9,095 bases of DNA. Source: Pseudomonadota bacterium (GTDB lineage: Bacteria > Pseudomonadota > Gammaproteobacteria > UBA1113). The stretch lies in contig JAJXVQ010000041.1 of NCBI GenBank assembly GCA_021782065.1, positions 1 through 9,095 on the forward strand, read 5' to 3'. This document shows, one piece after another, positions 6,832 to 9,095 of the stretch. Position 1 is the first letter of the stretch. Each line of letters opens with the position of its first letter. The translations under genes were made by a program, and so were the position numbers. Under the pieces are notes generated by a model. It was not told the origin of the DNA and did no database searches. It worked only from the letters and a program-made list of their open reading frames with translations.

Positions 6832-9033
6832 ATGCGTAAAGAAGATAGATTGCAACAAGAAGCAGACGGGGGAGATATTTCTTCACAGTATATATTAGGG
6901 CTGATGTACGAGAAAGGCGAAGAGGTAGAAAAAAGTTATATTAAAGCCACTAAATATTATCAGCTAGCAGCAAGGCAAGGAGATCTAGCATCACTTAATG
7001 CGCTGGAAAGATTAGGAGGAGCGTTCTTTTTTCCCAGCAAAAATGCGCGGTTTGCTTTAGGGGAGTTATATTTGGGGGGCGAAGGTGTTGCTAGAGATGA
7101 AAAAAAAGCGGCCGATTATTTTCTCAAAGCGCACACGCAATATTTAAAGGTAGAAACGCAAGCGCCGGATTATGGGCATGCTCAGTGCCGATTGGGTGAG
7201 ATGAATGAAAAGGGATATGGTATTCCACAGAATGTTCCCACAGCCACTGCTTTCTATCAAATAGCAATAATGGCTGGAGAGAAGCGGGCTAAGCAGCATT
7301 TAATCCGGCTGGCAGAGAGTGAAAATGTAGAGAAGGAAAATAGAGAGCAAGCACAATGGGTGTTAGGCAAGTTATATCTTAAGAGTAAAGGTTCTGTTGG
7401 TGCGATTAGGTACTTGATCAAGGCAGCTCAACAAGGCGATAATGCAGCATTAAAACGGTTAATTGAACTAGCGCAGGGCAGCGGTTGGTTACAGTATGAA
7501 CTTGGTTTGATGTATGAGCTAGGCCAAGGAGTAAAGCAAAATTACCAGGAAGCGGTTCGGTGGTATCAGATAGCGATGAAGTACAAAAACAAAGAGGCAA
7601 AGCCGAGATTAATTGGCTTAGCGAATGAACAGAATCATCCTGAAGCTCAATTTGTGTTGGCTCAGTTATATCTTAATGAAGACGAAGTAGATGAAGACGA
7701 CGTGGCTGCATTATATTCTGACGAAAAAGAGTTTGATAGAGACTATAAAGTGGGGGTAAGGTATTTATTTTTAGCAGCCCAACAAAATCATTCATTGGCG
7801 TTAAATCTATTAACGAAGCTAACGGATGAGAAGGGAAAAAATCACCCTGAGGCCCAGTTTAAGATAGCATTGCTCTGTAACGAGGGAGTGATTAAAGTTG
7901 AAAATATGCGGCCTCAGGAAGCCGCTCAAGAGTTGCTTAAGCCGATTGCTTTTCCGCCTAAGGGTATGAATGTGGATGAAGTGCTTAGAACGCAGGCTCG
8001 AAAAGTTTTAGACGATATCAGAGGTGAAGAGTATGCAGCGCGTTTTTCTAAGGATATTTTTCCAGTGATCAATGAAGCGAGTAATCAATCGCTAATATTG
8101 GTGGTAGGGTATGAAGGAGCGGGAAAAAGCGCTTTAGTTAACGCGCTATTAGGGCACAAGCTTGAATGGCATAGGTATGCCAGCTGCTGCAAGCTTTTAG
8201 AGAGGTTGCAAGTAGCGGATGCCTCAAAGCCGCATGCATTTATGCATACAGGTTTGTTGGGAACAAATATCCCGGCGCTTTTTTCTTTTGATCAGGGTGA
8301 TACAATGTTGTGTGATTTACCTGGTTTTCTTGATACAGATTTCCACCGTATTTCGGATACAGAAAGAGATCGAAAAGCAGAGCACAGGTTTCATTTGGAA
8401 TTACTAAGCGGTAGGGCGAAGGCAATTCAAGCGGTATTGGTCGTTGTTGATTTTAATTCCTTGCAAATATATCTTTATATTGAAAGAGTGTTATCTGAGT
8501 TAAATAGAATCATCGGTGACGTGTGCGCATATGAACAGTGTGTGTTTGTGATAAATATGAAAGGGGAGTATCATAGAGCTTTGACTCCAAAAGAGAGGGT
8601 GGATATGAGACTGGATGCGCTGATGCAGAGACACCAGAAGAATTCAACTTTTATAACAATACTAGAGCGAATGAAGAAAACTTATCTGTTGTGGAAGTCA
8701 TTTGATCAACCCGATTTTCGTGAGGAGTTGTTGAGTAGACTCAAATTTGAAGCACCTATTCCCACGAGTTTTTTTCGTCCTGTGTTGCAAGGGGAGAGCG
8801 AACAAACCTATTTGGGATATTTGGATCGTTATTTGTCAGATATCAAAGAAAGAGGATTGGTGTTCCCAGAGGAGCGGAAGGAAAGTCGGGATTTGGCAGG
8901 AAACTCTAGCAATAGCACCAATGCGGGTATGATGCTGCAGTGGTTAAGTGATGGTAGGGCAGATTCAGCTAATGTTAAGACGGATTCAGCTGATGAAGTA
9001 GTCGTCATACAGAGAAGTGGACCCTCATCTTAG
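6832..9033 (+). CDS. Sel1-like repeat protein with C-terminal P-loop GTPase-like domain
   Basis: A 733-residue protein of unknown function with no signal peptide or membrane segment. Residues about 15-375 carry seven degenerate Sel1-like repeats, starting near 15, 71, 115, 172, 218, 270 and 339; clear examples are YILGLMYEKGEEV...KYYQLAARQG and YELGLMYELGQGV...RWYQIAMK. Most are separated by a short helix ending LxxLA (LIRLAES, LIELAQG, LIGLANE). Such arrays act as protein-binding superhelices. A nucleotide-binding domain follows: Walker A GYEGAGKS (426-433) after a hydrophobic strand, DLPGFLDT (495-502) as the G3/Walker B motif, and strands AVLVVVDF (534-541) and CVFVINMKG (570-578), where a G4 NKxD would be expected but NMKG is seen. 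The layout recalls AIG1/IRG-like GTPases more than small Ras-type ones (inference). The polar tail contains a short repeat. The ATG has a GAGGG at 6818-6822. A secreted host-directed effector is possible but unproven. Confidence 0.85.
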   Translation: MRKEDRLQQEADGGDISSQYILGLMYEKGEEVEKSYIKATKYYQLAARQGDLASLNALERLGGAFFFPSKNARFALGELYLGGEGVARDEKKAADYFLKAHTQYLKVETQAPDYGHAQCRLGEMNEKGYGIPQNVPTATAFYQIAIMAGEKRAKQHLIRLAESENVEKENREQAQWVLGKLYLKSKGSVGAIRYLIKAAQQGDNAALKRLIELAQGSGWLQYELGLMYELGQGVKQNYQEAVRWYQIAMKYKNKEAKPRLIGLANEQNHPEAQFVLAQLYLNEDEVDEDDVAALYSDEKEFDRDYKVGVRYLFLAAQQNHSLALNLLTKLTDEKGKNHPEAQFKIALLCNEGVIKVENMRPQEAAQELLKPIAFPPKGMNVDEVLRTQARKVLDDIRGEEYAARFSKDIFPVINEASNQSLILVVGYEGAGKSALVNALLGHKLEWHRYASCCKLLERLQVADASKPHAFMHTGLLGTNIPALFSFDQGDTMLCDLPGFLDTDFHRISDTERDRKAEHRFHLELLSGRAKAIQAVLVVVDFNSLQIYLYIERVLSELNRIIGDVCAYEQCVFVINMKGEYHRALTPKERVDMRLDALMQRHQKNSTFITILERMKKTYLLWKSFDQPDFREELLSRLKFEAPIPTSFFRPVLQGESEQTYLGYLDRYLSDIKERGLVFPEERKESRDLAGNSSNSTNAGMMLQWLSDGRADSANVKTDSADEVVVIQRSGPSS
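8962..8995 (+). repeat. Short direct repeat in the tail of the Sel1/GTPase gene
   Basis: GATTCAGCTAATG at 8962-8974 recurs as GATTCAGCTGATG at 8983-8995 (12 of 13 identical, period 21 nt). The period is a multiple of three, so it gives a repeated DSAN/DSAD peptide in the disordered C-terminal tail (residues 711-721). It probably arose by slippage or small duplication. Confidence 0.6.
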
Positions 9034-9060
9034 GCCAGCAATTGCCCGCAGAGCTTAGAA

Positions 9061-9077
9061 AGTGCTGTTCGGGCACT
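9061..9077 (+). terminator. Weak hairpin after the Sel1/GTPase gene
   Basis: AGTGC pairs with GCACT around a 7-nt loop, 28 nt beyond the stop codon. The stem is only 5 bp, with a possible G-T pair closing the loop, and the following sequence is AT-rich without a T-run, so a rho-independent terminator is doubtful. The remaining bases between 9034 and the window end hold nothing else recognisable. Confidence 0.2.
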
Positions 9078-9095
9078 CTGTAAATATATTCCTTA

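Overview
The window is dominated by one SUF-type iron-sulfur cluster assembly operon on the minus strand, running from a promoter near 6710 down to 589. Gene order is Rrf2-family regulator, sufB, sufC, sufD, [104-nt GC-rich repeat-like insert], sufS, sufU, and a DUF59/MIP18 (SufT-like) gene. Apart from the sufD-sufS gap, the genes overlap by 4-8 nt or are separated by 2-9 nt, and most starts have a visible Shine-Dalgarno sequence. All recognisable catalytic and metal-binding residues are intact, so the pathway looks functional. SufS plus the zinc protein SufU should mobilise sulfur from cysteine, SufBC2D should act as the ATP-driven scaffold, the DUF59 protein should help maturation or transfer, and the Rrf2 protein (three cysteines) probably senses cluster status and controls the operon. 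No sufE or sufA is present.

Right of the operon is a 174-nt divergent control region (6658-6831). It carries a minus-strand TATAAT lying inside an imperfect dyad, which is a candidate operator, and a separate plus-strand promoter. The plus-strand promoter drives a 733-residue protein that joins an array of about seven degenerate Sel1-like repeats to a C-terminal P-loop GTPase-like domain. This is the least ordinary gene in the window and the best candidate for something undescribed.

At the left edge is the 3' end of an unidentified membrane protein gene on the plus strand, cut by the window boundary. It converges tail to tail with the last suf gene, with 11 nt between them. At the right edge, 62 nt follow the Sel1/GTPase gene and hold only a weak hairpin.

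Organism (inference): moderate-to-low GC, gammaproteobacterial-type SUF operon with an Rrf2 regulator and SufU, Sel1-repeat proteins fused to eukaryote-flavoured GTPase domains, and GC-rich intergenic repeats. Together these suggest a host-associated gammaproteobacterium, most likely in or near the Legionellales (Coxiella/Rickettsiella/Berkiella-like). No rRNA or other decisive marker is present. No tRNA, rRNA, CRISPR array or intact transposase was seen, and no gene-free stretch exceeds 300 bases.
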